Under the pieces are notes generated by a model. That model had not been told where the DNA came from. It ran no database searches and was given only the letters and a program-made list of their open reading frames with translations. Made by a program: the position numbers and the translations under genes. From assembly GCA_022813625.1 (NCBI GenBank), contig JAKLMB010000026.1, forward strand, positions 308,954 through 372,953: a stretch of DNA of 64,000 nt, written 5' to 3'. Within the stretch, counting starts at the first letter, position 1, and the number at the start of each line of letters is the position of its first letter. The stretch comes from Aaosphaeria pasadenensis (Eukaryota > Ascomycota > Dothideomycetes > Pleosporales). Shown here in pieces: positions 11,579-23,630 of this stretch.

Positions 11579-13260
11579 ATGGTGAACCGTAGTGCCACTG
11601 ACGCTGCTCCCCCAGCGACTCCTATCGCGCCTGTCGTGAAGCGGAAACGACGCGCGTCTTGTCTGGGGGAGCAGGAACGTCGGGAGCGGAAACGTGCAAT
11701 AGACCGCGAGGCCCAGCGTTCGTTGCGCGAGAAGACAAAAACTCACATAGCGGACCTCGAACGCACCATCCAGATACTACGCGAGCAGGACAGAAATGGT
11801 GCTACTGCGAGCCTCCTTTCTGAGATCGACAGCCTTAGAGCAGAGAACGAGAGACTGCGCGATGTGATCGATAGCGTGAAAAGCCTCGTTGGGAGCGAGA
11901 TATTCCCCAGGAACAATTCCACTGCAAATCCGCCACCTGCAAGTTCCCAGGGTTCTCCGGGGCCCAATAGTGGAGGTATGAACCATGACATTTGAAGATT
12001 TACAGCTCTCATAGTGCGTCGTGTAGCTGACGATGAGGTAGGTCAACCGTCCCCAAGGGGTCAAGCAATAGCAATATCCACCGCCAGTGACACAAAGCCA
12101 ACACTGGCCTCAGCGACGACACAATCCGTGCCGGAAGACTCGGCCATAACTCGATTTGAGCCCATGAATTTTGTTCAACACGCCTCCCCAACTGCCCGGC
12201 GAGTAGACCTTGATGGCATGGTTATGCAGACAGATCTTGTCCATCCACACCCTCATACTACAAAGCTCAACCTGCAGCTCAATCTCGAGCCTGTGTCCGA
12301 GACCCTGGAACGAAACGAGGAGGCCAACATGTTTGACGCCCCCGATTCCCCCACCACGGCCGCCTTTGCACCGTTCATGTCCGAATTATTCGGTCCCTCC
12401 TGGCGCTGCCCATCCCCCGTCGTCCTACACATAGGGAACCCGGCTGGCGCGTCCACCCCAACTACACCGAATGCAATCTGTCCAATCTGGAAGAAGAGCA
12501 ACGAGCTATTTGGGAAAGTGTTTCTCCACCGACCAGGTACCGCTGCCCTGAATGCAGACTCGATAGAGGCCGGTCTGCTATACATGGGGATTAAAGATGG
12601 ATGGTCCAGTTTTACTGAGTGGTCGCAGAGTCCCGCGCTCAAAATCCTGAAAGAAGTCGACCAATTCCTTTTCCGCAATCTTCCGAAGATCCAAAGGCTG
12701 GCTGTGGCATACAAGAGCTTCAAACTCTTAAAGGTACGAGCCGATCTTCTGTACACGATAGTCTATCAGGACTAGAGAAAAATTCGTTCCCATGTGCTCA
12801 CTCGTGATCTAGTACTATCTTAATGCCACAAAAGAAGAACTTGAGAAGGTCCCAGAGTGGTTGCGGCCCAGGTAAGTTGATCTCATCCCTGAAAGTATTA
12901 CAACGTAACTAAATTGCCCGTAGTTCCACCCAATCTCGAACGAAGCATCCCGTCGCTGTGGACTTTTTCGCTTGGCCGACTCTGCGTGATCGCCTTGTCT
13001 CGACTCACGGCTCAGTCTTCTCGAATCAAGAGATGTCTCATGCTTACGGGAATTATCTTCGATTCCAGTGGCCATTCAGCTTTGAGGACGCTTTCTTTTA
13101 TGATGACCTCTGCCAGGCGTACTATCCCTCGCCGTTGTTCGAACGGTACCATCGCGATCTCAAGTACTGGACAGTAACACAGGAGTTCTACGACAAATTC
13201 CCTGAGATGATCATGGATATTGAGGGTGATAGAGCTCGATTTTCGGAAGTTGAAACTTGA
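11579..13260 (+). CDS. bZIP transcription factor with C-terminal DUF3425
   Basis: Four exons: 11579-11975, 12015-12733, 12813-12871, 12924-13260; 503 aa. N-terminal Ala/Pro stretch, then a basic region around residues 21-52 (KRKRR, ERRERKR, DREAQRSLREKTK) running into a leucine zipper (IADLERTIQILREQ to SEIDSLRAENERLR). A long disordered middle follows. The end is a DUF3425 module with PEWLRPS, PVAVDFFAWPTLRDRL and the FRFQWP-like segment YLRFQWPFSFEDAF. This bZIP-DUF3425 arrangement is an expanded Pezizomycotina family, several members acting on secondary metabolism or stress; the target here is unknown. The first intron is only 39 nt if the acceptor at 12014 is used. An alternative acceptor at 12005 is also in frame (30 nt, probably too short). 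Faces the nitronate monooxygenase tail-to-tail at 157 bp. Confidence 0.85.
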
Positions 13261-13417
13261 AAGTGCTTGAGCTAGATGAGCGAAGAGATTTCTGTTATTA
13301 TGATCTGTGTAATTTAGCGATGGAAAACGGATTGGGAAATTTTGGAACGTTAATATGAAGTGGACATGATTGTTGTCTTGATATCTTGAAGTCGTGTTTA
13401 GGTGCATGTGCGCTCAA

Positions 13418-14873
13418 CTACAACTTTGCAGATGGGTTCACAATCGTCCTTGCCTCGTTGAGCGCGACGACTGTCTCCTCAACTATCTCTCGAACGATCT
13501 CTCCAGCGGTCTGCCCAGGCTTGTTGACAGAGCCGGCGACTATCCCGATCGGCCTTGTTGAACAGGTCAGCTACTGGAATCGGACGGTAGGTTTTTTCAT
13601 ACCTCAGTGCCGTCATATCTTGAATTTCATCGGTCAGCTTCCCCTCCTTGTGCAACCTGTCCAGTTCATATTCCAAAGGTACTAGACCCTTTGAGCTGAG
13701 CTCTTTGATCTCATCCTGTCGATTGTTCTCCCAATCTTCGATGTAAGGGTTTCGCAGTGCACGCAACGGCCGCCCGGACCAAATCGTCGACTTGATCCAG
13801 GAGTCGTAGCTGGCATCGATAACTCTGTGATTGTGCTCAGAAATGTCCTGACAGCGCTTCAAATCCCTGGCTCAGTAGATTCCACATACTCTTTCTTTGC
13901 ATCTTCTGGCGCTTTGCTCTCCACACTCGCGATGAATCTGGTTCCGACCCACACGCCGCTTGCTCCCAACATCAGAGCCGCCGCCACGCTTCTGCCATCG
14001 TTGATGCCTCCCGCCGCTACAAGCGTTACGGGCTTTCCCGTCAGCGGCGACTTGTACTGTTTACATATATCGGCGCATGCCGGCGTCAAGATGCTCGTGG
14101 GGATGTCGCCAGTGTGACCTCCAGCTTCGCCGCCTTGCGCGCAGATTATATCTGCACCTGCTTGGCAGGCTTTATGTACGTGCTATTATAAGTTAATATT
14201 CTTTTCTTTCTGTACTTATGTGGACGCGTGGCATTTCAGCTTGTAGGATTGATCATACTCACTTTCGGATGGCCGACCATATTCTAGCTGTTGATTAGTT
14301 TTCACCCAATGAACGAACTAAATGATTGGAATCATACCATGCTATTGGACCTGTCAGGGATTTCTTTGAATAAACGGGAAGACGAAATACTTACTATAGC
14401 ACGCCTGCTTTGTGGAGCTTCTCAATTGCCCAAATTGGGGGCACACCAACGGCGGAAACGAACAGCTTCGCTCCACTCTCAATGACGATATCTAACAGCT
14501 CCCCGAGATTTCCTTTCGTGTAGTCATACTATTGAAGACTTAGCAGTTGCATTGATCATATATATGATGTTGTTTCTTTTTCTGACAAAATAAGCCTTAC
14601 ATTCGTCTTTCTCGCGCTCCCGCCGACCTGCGGGATCAGTAGGTCAACTCCAAAAGCGGCATTCTTATCCACCAGATCGTCCTTGAGTTCCCTGATCATC
14701 TCCCTCAGCATCTGGGGTGTGTAGCGAGCGCCGCCGAGCGTGCCAAAGCCTCCTGCATTGCACACGGCGGCTGCAAGTCGGGGACCTGCAACTTGGTCCA
14801 TGCCGGCGAGCATGATGGGATGCTTCATGCCCAGCAGGGTGGTGAGGGGGGTAGATAATGGTGCTGATGACAT
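13418..14873 (-). CDS. Nitronate monooxygenase (2-nitropropane dioxygenase family) with a 4-nt micro-exon
   Basis: FMN-dependent TIM-barrel enzyme that oxidises alkyl nitronates such as propionate-3-nitronate. Seven exons: 14873-14601, 14528-14395, 14341-14338, 14283-14263, 14182-13890, 13824-13603, 13553-13418; 360 aa. N-terminal PIMLAGMDQVAGPRLAAAV and GGFGTLGG bind FMN phosphate; MNMVGHPKH, DIICAQGGEAGGHTGDIPTS (containing the catalytic-site histidine region) and VAAGGINDGRSVAAALMLGA follow in family order. The third exon is four bases, CATG, flanked by GTAAGT...CAATAG and GTATGA...GCTAG introns with CTGAC and CTAAT branch sites; it restores frame and supplies the Met of MNMVGHPK. Direct joining of exons 2 and 4 creates a stop. 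The final exon gives GIVAGSVNKPGQTAGEIV. No mitochondrial or peroxisomal signal recognised. Confidence 0.87.
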
Positions 14874-15688
14874 GGTCGGAAACTTTGTAGTGGGATATAA
14901 AGTGGGGATTGGGGAGCACTGTCTCTTATAGATGTTGTGGGATTCTGTCGTTGATAGATGCTTGGTTGAATTCTCGTGCTGTACTGTATTAGAGGTTTCT
15001 AGAACCGCCTCAGGTCGTCGACTGATAGTTTTGAGGTATGATATGGCCCTTCTCAGATAATTGCAGATTATACGGTAGATATATATTCTGAGGCGAAAAT
15101 GATGACCTCAGCTTGTAGTGTAGTACAATAAGAGCTTTGTCACAAGTGGAAAGAGTAGTCAGACGTGTACGCAGGTGACAGGATTAACCAGCTGTGCAAT
15201 TAAGGACGGAGGGTTACGCTGGATAGCAGGAGGGTAAAAGAAGTTCACCTATACAATGATGAATCCCTGCACGTCTAGTCGAGCCTCTCTGGTGTACCGC
15301 GGCTATCTAACACTCGCGACGCCATTTAGCTATGTCAGTAGTGTCTGTTGGGAGTGCGGACAGTGCTGACTCGACCTCCACACCGTGCGATGGGCAAATG
15401 CTTCTGGGGTAAATGTGGGGCGGATTTATTCCCGTAGTCCCACCTCTACTTACTCGACTATAAGATACATGTGATCACGGATACATTTTCCGGTCAATCA
15501 ATGTATAGTTCCAGTAGCTCAAGGGAGACAATTGATGTGAGGTCGTTACAAACTTGGAACATTGTGAGGGCATCTGCAGAAGCTTCATGGCTGTCATGAT
15601 CCTAATAGTAGATAAACATTTGCTGCTGCTATACATGCTGTTTTCTATGCTCATGCTAATTGTAATGCTCCACCGTATTTGGATTCTC
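14874..15688. other. Intergenic, no gene seen
   Basis: Promoter of the nitronate monooxygenase and 3' region of the CoA ligase; both genes are on the - strand. No conserved open frame. Confidence 0.6.
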
Positions 15689-17574
15689 TCAAAGATTTCC
15701 AAATCTAGCTTGTTTGATTCTTGCGGGTAGTTCTCGTCTTAATATCTTTCCACTGGGATTCTTGGGCAGTTGTTGTAGATGGTGAACGCCTCCCCTTAGC
15801 TTCTTGTAGCCCGCTACTTTCCCATCGTGCCATTCTCTTATATTATCCAATACCCTCCCGATGCTACCTGAGCCTTGGTCGACAACGGATGGAACCAGTG
15901 ACACGTACGCAAGTGGGACCTCACTCGCTTGCTCATCATCGTAGATCGCACACACTGCTGCGTCGACGACGTCGGAGTGCTGTAGGAGTATATCTTCGAG
16001 CTCCGAAGGCGCGATTTGGAGTCCCTTATATTTGATCATCTCTTTCAACCGGTCCGTTACCCAGAAGTTGTCGTTTACGTCTCGTGTCATGATGTCGCCG
16101 GTACGGAGCCACTCTCCCGCAAACGTCTCCTTAGTCGCCGCTTCGTTATTGACATAGCCCATCATAGTCTGTGGCCCTCGAACCCAAAGCTCTCCTTCCT
16201 TGTTGACGCCCACGTCCTTTCCGGAAATGGGATCTACCAATCGAGCTTCTGTGCTCGCTAGAAGTCGTCCACAGGTGCCGACATACTGTTCGTCCGACTC
16301 GTGCTGCATGAGGACCGAAGGTGAGCATTCGGAAAGTCCGTAGCCCTGGGTGATCTTTGTTGAAGGGAATATCGCCTTGACCTTCTTCTGCAGGGCTTCT
16401 TTGAGGGGTGCTGCTGCTACGATGATACATTCAAGTGCCGAGAAGTCGTACTTCTTTGTCATGTCGGACGCAACCAACATGAGCACAATGGGCGGAACGA
16501 GATATGCAAGCGTAGCTTTGTACTTGCTGAATTGCTGGCAATAGGTCTCCAGGTCGAATGCGGACAGAACGCAGGTAAAGTTCCCTTGCCACATGTTGTT
16601 CAAAACAACTGTACCGAGACCGTAGATATGACAGTCTGTGATTCGTAAGAAGTTTGACTTTTTACCATGAAAACCAGATGAAGCTTACAAGGTGCGAAGA
16701 AGATGATTCTCTGATCGGAATTCTGTCGAACAGGCACCGAGCTACGACCCTGGAGGATGTTCATCACATGATTGTAGTGAGAAACTTTTACCCCTTTCAT
16801 TTTGCCAGTCGTTCCTGAAGAGTAGATGATAGATGCAAGAACGCTCTTGGAGCTTCGGCCTTCTAGGTCATAGGGTGGTAAGCTTTGTGCATCTGAGCTG
16901 CCTTCAATATCTTCAGGAAACTATGGATGTAAGTATCAAGAATTAAGACAGAGGATATGTACGGGCGATTTACCTTTTGCAAGTTCTCTATCCGGTCTAG
17001 CAACGTGAATATGCGAGGCGCATTACCGCCATGGTATTGCTGCAAAGCCTCTTGAACTTTCTCGTGATAAGCTCCAGACACGGCAATATGGGTGGGCTTG
17101 ACAAGTGAAAAACAATGGAGAATATCTTTCACCGTGAGCAGCGGATTGATTGGCCTGTAACGATTTCAGCATAATTGTCCAATGCTATACTCATATAGAC
17201 CAACTCACGATACAACAGCACCTGTCCACCAGATAGAATGAGCTAGTAAGACGAAATCCGACTATTATCACTTTTAGTGTTCATGTCACGTATCAAAGAT
17301 GAATTTGCGTTCCACGTACGGAATTTTGTGCTAGGATGCAGACAACATTCCCGCTCTTGAGGTCCAAGCTCTTCTTCAACCCCCAAGCACCTCGTCCGGC
17401 AGACTTCCTCAATCCGCCATAGGTGAGCTCTTTCCCTTTGATCAGGTCAATGTGTACGACCTTGTCATCCGCAACATTGTCGGGATTGTATCTAGTGAAG
17501 AATTGGGAGATCGACACGTCATCCGGGATGGAGACGGGAGCAAACTTGCTCCGAACGATTGTATCTGCGGCCAT
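15689..17574 (-). CDS. AMP-dependent acyl/aryl-CoA ligase (4-coumarate-CoA ligase-like)
   Basis: ANL-superfamily enzyme: adenylates a carboxylic acid, then transfers it to CoA. Five exons: 17574-17316, 17242-17209, 17154-16974, 16920-16689, 16635-15689; 550 aa, normal length. The second exon is 34 nt and yields PHSIWWTGAVVS, the conserved hydrophobic turn. The phosphate loop is YSSGTTGKMKG (residues about 191-201), where most relatives have LPKG. Downstream are GYGLSECSP (about 333), EWLRTGDIM (ribose-binding Asp), the hinge DRLKEMIKYKGLQIAPSE, and PKNPSGKILRREL with the catalytic Lys (about 532). The end, FGNL, is not a PTS1, unlike many fungal peroxisomal 4CL-like ligases, so a cytosolic site is likely. 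Substrate unknown. First donor GTGGAA is non-optimal but is the choice that keeps family sequence in frame. Confidence 0.85.
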
Positions 17575-18344
17575 GGTGTGTGCATTGTCATGTCTGGGGG
17601 GTTTGATACATATATAGATAACTTGTAGGGACTACTAGCAAGCCGTGCTTGGCTCTCCCGCTGCAACGGGAATAAGTACGATGGGTGGGCTCTCCAGGCT
17701 CTAGGCCAATACATAGGTCACAACGACTCGATTCTGGCGAATCGCATCTCTACCACCTTCACGTCCATCCACGCGAATGTTGGATAGCTGTAGGAACGAA
17801 TAAAGTAGCATATTGACGGGCCCATGCATGACTAGCGACGAGTTGGGACGGCGCTATCTGCATGTACGAGGTGTTAATAACCTGGTTTTGGTGTAGTGGT
17901 GTTGGCTCGATATCCGTGGGTATCAGGGAAGGGCGGGAACATATTGTGTATTGATATACACACTTCACAACGACGACAAGGAACTCAAGCCTCAAAGCAC
18001 ACAAATTGCTTTCCTCCAATGTACTGTATCGACCTGTTCAGTCTGTCCAAGTCCCCATTGAAGACATGATGTCCTGCCAGGTACATGTCCTCTCCAGGTT
18101 GGACATAGAGGCATCCGAGCGCTCACTGCCAGAAGGAACCCATTGTCGGGCAATCATGAATCCAGTTATCGCGATGCAGTTTTGAAGTACCAAAACAATC
18201 AGAAGATTCACAAATATTTGAAAGATCTGGCCCAGTTCGTTTGTAAAATCACGCTCTTCATGATCAATTGTGGGTATCTTAAATGCATAACGCCCCATTA
18301 CCAATGTCAATCGCCCTCATATCCCGATGGCCATGTCCGCATGC
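17575..18344. other. Intergenic, no gene seen
   Basis: Promoter of the CoA ligase and the 3' side of SPC19. No conserved open frame or repeat was recognised. Confidence 0.6.
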
Positions 18345-18973
18345 TTATTCGTCATCGTCATCGTCAAGGAGTTGTTGCGGTGCCGCCATGCTCATCCTGA
18401 GTTGCCGTTCCCGCTGCTTCGCCTGCATCTCTAGCGTTTCGACTGCATAGCTCAATCTCTCCTTCTTCTGCCGTATACTCTTGTACTTCAATTCTTGCAA
18501 AGCTGTCATTCGCCTTCCGCCCTCTCCGCTCGGAGTTTTGGCTCGACTGCTTCTGCTGCTTGGTCTGAATGCAGATTCGCCTGCGGCATCGCCTCCCAGA
18601 CGGCCTTCATTGAGGTCACATTTTGCTATCAAAGATTGCTCGCGCCGTTCTAGCTTGTCTAGGTAATTGGAAACACGTTGGAGGAGGTTTTCGACTTCAG
18701 GTCGGATCTCGGACAGGAGAGCGGTTTGTGCTGCATGTAGATCGGGCTCTGATATCAATTCGAAATGCTATAGAAGATTAGCTTTCCCCCGGAGACCAAA
18801 TCAGGCGAACACGCACTGAACTACTTGGAGGAAGTACTTACTCGTGTGGTCTGTAGGACCTTGCAGAGCCGCGGAAAATCGTTCACACCGGAGTCCAGAA
18901 TGTTTATTGACGAATCGAGGAGCTGCATACTATTCCTCAACGAGGAGACGCATCCCTCTAATGGTGATCCCAT
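18345..18973 (-). CDS. SPC19: DASH complex subunit Spc19
   Basis: Outer-kinetochore DASH/Dam1 ring subunit that couples chromosomes to spindle microtubules. Two exons, 18973-18842 and 18767-18345; 184 aa. The N-terminal signature CVSSLRNSMQLLDSSINILD, then DFPRLCKVLQTTRHFELISE, is the most conserved Spc19 block; TTR and HFELISE are joined by the intron (GTAAGT...TATAG). A coiled-coil stretch follows (AQTALLSEIRPEVENLLQRV, LDKLERREQSL), then a Ser/Arg-rich linker and a second coil ending in an acidic run (DDDDDE). The start is the ATG at 18973: the frame continues upstream only to a TTG. Head-to-head with ATP18. Confidence 0.9.
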
Positions 18974-19236
18974 AGCTATATCAATACTTGTGTTGCTCTT
19001 TGTTGTCAATGCTGAATTCCGGATGGCTCAAACAGCGTCCCCTGTTGTGCTATGAACTTGTGAAGGTGGGGTTGTTGGTGTTTACCATCGCGACTCTGCT
19101 GGGGCGGCTGCACTTCGGTAACCATCGACCGGAGCTTGGCACTGGGTCCTTGCGAAACCTTCACGAGAGCTCAACCTTCCATCACCCCCATCCAACCACG
19201 TCGAATCAAGCCATTGTCCCTCGACCGCACGTAAAC
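18974..19236. promoter_or_regulatory. Divergent SPC19 / ATP18 promoter
   Basis: 263 bp separate the two start codons, so this interval must serve both a kinetochore and a mitochondrial gene. No specific factor site was recognised. Confidence 0.5.
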
Positions 19237-19705
19237 ATGCCTCTCCTCGGAAAGAAGTTCGGCGCACCCGTCGGTATGTCAATTGAGGCCCCTCTATTGA
19301 GCTCCCTGCGCTCCAGCGGAAGATCTGAATCGCTAACACAAATGTGCTCTACAGCCCGGCCCATGCTCCCATTCTACGTCTCCGGTACGTCGTAATCCAT
19401 CTCGGACGTCTTCTCGAATCAATCGGTGGCTTGGAATGCATGGATGATGCAATTGGGATGATCCGAGTTGAAGAAGTGCCTACTGACCGGACGCAATAGG
19501 TCTCGTCATCCTCTACGGCGTCAACGCTTTCGCGAACACATTGGCAGCGAGTTAGTAACCACTTTTTCACCGTCTCATATCCGCCATCGCAAACGATGCG
19601 GGCAATCTTGCATCGATTGACTGACGTCTCGCTGCAGCCGACGAGTACAAGAACGACCCCCGAAACCCGGCCCTCAAGAACAAGGACCCCAACGCTGGCC
19701 ACTAA
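19237..19705 (+). CDS. ATP18: Mitochondrial F1Fo-ATP synthase subunit j (Atp18)
   Basis: Small inner-membrane subunit of the Fo stator. Four exons of 37, 30, 51 and 68 nt (19237-19273, 19355-19384, 19500-19550, 19638-19705) encode 61 aa. The start MPLLGKKFGAPVARPMLPFY is diagnostic of the family. One membrane helix follows (YVSGLVILYGVNAFANTL), then the conserved polar tail DEYKNDPRNPALKNKDPN. All three introns have canonical ends (GTATGT...ACAG, GTACGT...ATAG, GTTAGT...GCAG). The gene is too fragmented to appear as a long open frame in any reading. Confidence 0.93.
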
Positions 19706-22700
19706 ATGCGATTTACCATGACGTTCAACCATTCCAGCGACCAAAGGGCATGTTAAGGACAATGTACAATAGCTGTGCACAAGGACCGGGGGAACTTTTG
19801 AGATGGGCTGTATAGAACTCCAGATGAATCACAATCCCATGGCTTAACTCGCCCAACATCCCGGCATCAGACAGGACTTGCATTGACTATATTCGAATTC
19901 CTTTTCTTCCCATGTCTCACCCACCCGCATTTATATAACGAATCCCTGAGACCTGGTGTGGTCTGAGGTGTTAGAATCGCACATCTCGGCCTGCGATGCG
20001 TGAAGTACACGGAAAGAACCACTGTGTCTATACTTACCTTGTCTAGGTGCTGAATGTAGTACATCAACCCCCGGATCACTCTTTCATGTGCACTCCATGT
20101 GCACTCCATGTCGCACACCCTGATACCCCACTGCACGGCACGTTCCCCCAATTGCCGGCTTACCAGTTGGTGGTAGTCGGAGCTTGCGCTGTCTAAAGTG
20201 ACGATAGTGGCCTGATGAAGAGACACGTTCCAGTGAGGAATTATTTTGTTTTATCGTGGCATGCTCGTGGTCTGTGAATTGTGATACTACCGTGCTACCT
20301 CGGGGAGAGATGTATCGGATGGACAAGACAATGCAGATACGGAAGAGACAGCGGGCCCGAGACAACTCACACAAGCACGAGTGATATTCTGCCGATCGCG
20401 GCTTTGGCCTAGTACAGACATCCCGTTGCAGACATGGTGTTCATTACCTGTCTAGGCGGTCATCTGTTGGGATAGATGGCATGGTTCGATAATGATGAAT
20501 GTTAATGTTCGAGTGTTTGAGTAGGTTGCAGTGTCTATAGACTAGAATGTTCGAACAAGCTCGCCTGATGCCCAGTTACTATTTTTGTTGTTCTTTGAAC
20601 TACTTGTGGAAGCTGGACGAATAAAGAAGCCGTGAATCCATAGCAATTCAATTAGACCAAATGCTAGAAGCGGCGAGTGAAATTTGACATAAGAAAGACA
20701 TGGAATGATGTTGCAAACAAGAGAAGGTTCAACGTGAAACGACAAATTAGATGTTTTAATTGCTTGGTAGAGTCTGGATAATGGATGGCTGTATGCGTAC
20801 TCCGCATGTACATACTATATAGGTATGTGAGACAATCTTGTGAGACAGGGTCTCGGCTGGTCGAAGCGTCAGATTCTAGGTAGGAACATTCAGGAAGCAT
20901 TTGTTGTCTCGTAGGATTCTTCTTGTAGTCATGGAGCTGGGGATCATTCGGGGCGCAGTAGATGGGTTGGTCTAGGATTGGGCCTTTGTATGGCTGGCAT
21001 GATAGCGGAGGATTTATCTCTCCCGTGATCTTGGATCTGCTCAGATCTAGAGGACACTGAATCGATACTGATTGTGTTTTAGTTGCATTAAGGAATTGTT
21101 GCCCAAGAAGGAAGAATGTGTTGCATGATGGTGGAGGTGCACAGCATTTTGCATCACGAACATACGATAAATCCGAGAATTGCCATGTTCGCGGCTAGAT
21201 GGCGACTCGATTGAAACAGCAGGACAACCCTCAAGAATTATTTTATCCCGCATGTCTATCTCGCAAGAATGTCGTAGACTGTGTGGCAGGCTAAGAACGC
21301 TGACTTTACTAGAAACATGGGAGACATTGACATCGGCCCAGGCCGTGTGTGTTGTAGACAATATTGAGAACTAGATGTGCTGAAGTAGTAATCGGCAGTC
21401 GGTCGGCGAGCGTGAAAAAACTCTATTGTAGTGCGATCCGGATGGGGGGCGCCAGGGCGTTCAAACCTTCTGGAACACACCGATCCGTTGATTCCTCCTT
21501 GGGGGACAGTGCAGTGCGGATCTCCGTACGACGTAACCTGACATGACAAGGACAAGAGAACCCAACCATGGAGTGGGGATCCTGATCCATAACGCATAAA
21601 GGGGGGAAAGGGGAGGAGGGGCGGGGTGGCTATAATGAAAGAAAGGGCAGGTGACAATCATAATAAAGGATCCAAGTAAAGTACCTATTATTATTGCAAG
21701 TTGTTACGAGGACTGCGTATGATTCTCCCTGGGGGGAAAAGAAGAGCGGCATGATGAGGCCAGTTGACCGAGGGCGGGCGCGTTGTCTGAAACGAATGCA
21801 ATGAGGCATTTGTCAACCAGATACACGGTAACGATATGCTGGTACCCATTCCGAGGGGTTCGAGAGTTCGAGACCAAAGAGTGACTAAATGGAGTGTACT
21901 CCGTATTCGGATGCTGCAATTGCGAAGATATCTGATATACGGAGTACTTGGAATCAATCTTGCTTGCACTGTACAAAGTAGGTAACTTCTGATGCTTGTA
22001 ATAAAAAGCAAGCAAGCAAGCAAGCAAGCATGCAAGGGCCGGCCGGGTGCCAACTTTGGGTAGCAGTTGGGTTAGGGGAAGAAAATGCTAGGGGAAGGAT
22101 CAGGCGAGAATACGTGTAACAAATACAAATGGGAATGAAGATGGGAATAATCTATGCGGAACATCTCATTCTCGACTGATTCTTGTGATGTTCATTATAG
22201 TATTACTACTTGGTATGTTCGATGGTGAAGTAGTGAGTGAGTAGAGTGACAGTATTGATTAGAGTGGTTGCTGGAAGTGACCTCATCACGTGTGTCGGGG
22301 GCTTGGCACAAGAGTGAGACTGGAAACCGGGCAGAGACAGTAAAGTAACCTGGTACTCGTCTAGGTACAGTACCAGACCAGAAGAAAGGGAATGGAAGAG
22401 GCCTTTTGCTTGCTTTGCTTTGTTGGTTTTTATTAGGGTTTAGTTGGGTAGAAAGGGAAGGGGAAGGCGGTGTTTCTCTTCTTATTGACCAGTTACTGTG
22501 GATTGCATTGTGTGTGTGTGTCTCTCGCTTTCACTCTCTGGTTATTATTTGCCTTGACAACTCTGGTGTACCATAGTGCATACCTACTGTGTACTGTGTG
22601 TACTGTGCAGTGTACACAGTACCTACCTGCCTACCTGCACCGTAGTAGCTACTTAGGTACACCCTACTACCTTCTACTTACCTACCTACTATTACCTACG

Positions 22701-22739
22701 TGCCTACCCAAGTAACCTAACTACGTACCCTACCTTACC
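19706..22739. other. Intergenic, no gene seen
   Basis: Three kilobases upstream of casein kinase 1. Features: an 11-bp tandem duplication at about 20082-20108; a TACTCCGTA pair in opposite orientation (21897 and 21938); an (AGCA)n tract at 22006-22030; and a dense CTACCTAC-type tract at about 22605-22735. Open frames up to about 143 aa show no family resemblance. Confidence 0.65.
22006..22030. repeat. (AGCA)n tetranucleotide microsatellite
   Basis: About six tandem AGCA units in a gene-free region. Confidence 0.85.
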
Positions 22740-23630
22740 TAGGTATTACCCTATTCAAACCTCCTCCGCCGCCTCCTCGCCTTTCTCCTCTTTCTCACTT
22801 CTCTCACTTCTCTCTCTCTTCTCCGTCTTCTCTTCCTCTCTCTTCCTCCTCCTCCTCCTCCTCCTACTACTTTTCTCGATCGATCTCTCCATCGAGTTGT
22901 CTTGCTTCTCCCATTATTCGAGGCTCAACTGCTGTGATACACTTGCCCCCAGCAGGTTACACACAACACACACATCTGGCAACCCCTCCAGCTCTCTCTT
23001 TCTTCTCTTTTCTCTTTCTTCTCCGTTGCCGCCCCAATCACAATCAAATCTAGACCCTTATTATTGTCTTCCTTTCGCCGAACCCTTCGTCTCCCATCTC
23101 TCAACCCCCCCCTCATCCTCTCTGACACAACGGTGCCGCTACCCGTTGGGCTTCATCTACATCCACGCCCTGTAAGTCTCTCTCCTGCAGGGCCCCGGCC
23201 CACCACTCTGGCTAGCCCTACTGTACTTCTCCACGCCCTGCACACTCTCTGCACAGTCTACACAGTACACCTCGACTTCGACAACTACACCTACAACTGC
23301 ATCTGCATCCTGAGTCTATCTCTATCTCGACTTCAACTCTATATATTTTTATCTCCGCCCACTTCCTCCTCCTCCTCATCCTCATCCTCCGTCTTCCCAC
23401 TTTTCCCCTTCACTTCTTACACGCGCACAATCGCTCTACTTCCCTAGCCTGGCTCCCAACTCGCTCCGCTTACTCACCGCCTCGTTGGCAAAGCCTCAAA
23501 ACTGACCAGTGCTCCCGAACAAGTGCAAACCCGCCAACGCGTTAAATATCCTGCATCGTGCAGCCAACTTCATCACCTACATCCCTCGCATCGACGAATA
23601 GACAGCCCACAGGCTGCACATCTGCCCGTC
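22740..23630 (+). promoter_or_regulatory. Pyrimidine-rich promoter/leader of casein kinase 1
   Basis: Begins with an ACCTAGGT palindrome (22737-22744), then several hundred bases dominated by C and T on the coding strand (TCTC, CCTCCT runs). This composition is typical near transcription starts of highly expressed filamentous-fungal genes. A GTAAGT at about 23173 could be a 5'-UTR intron donor; no acceptor can be assigned with confidence. Confidence 0.5.

Noticed and set aside
13479..13602. A frameshift at the 3' end of the nitronate monooxygenase
   Set aside because: The apparent shift is explained by a 49-nt intron (13554-13602, GTATGA...ACAAG) that restores GIVAGSVNKPGQ in frame.
9443..17574. 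A metabolic gene cluster joining enoyl-CoA hydratase, bZIP factor, nitronate monooxygenase and CoA ligase
   Set aside because: No backbone synthase, cytochrome P450 or transporter lies among them, the peroxisomal hydratase fits general beta-oxidation, and the ligase borders SPC19; proximity alone is not enough.
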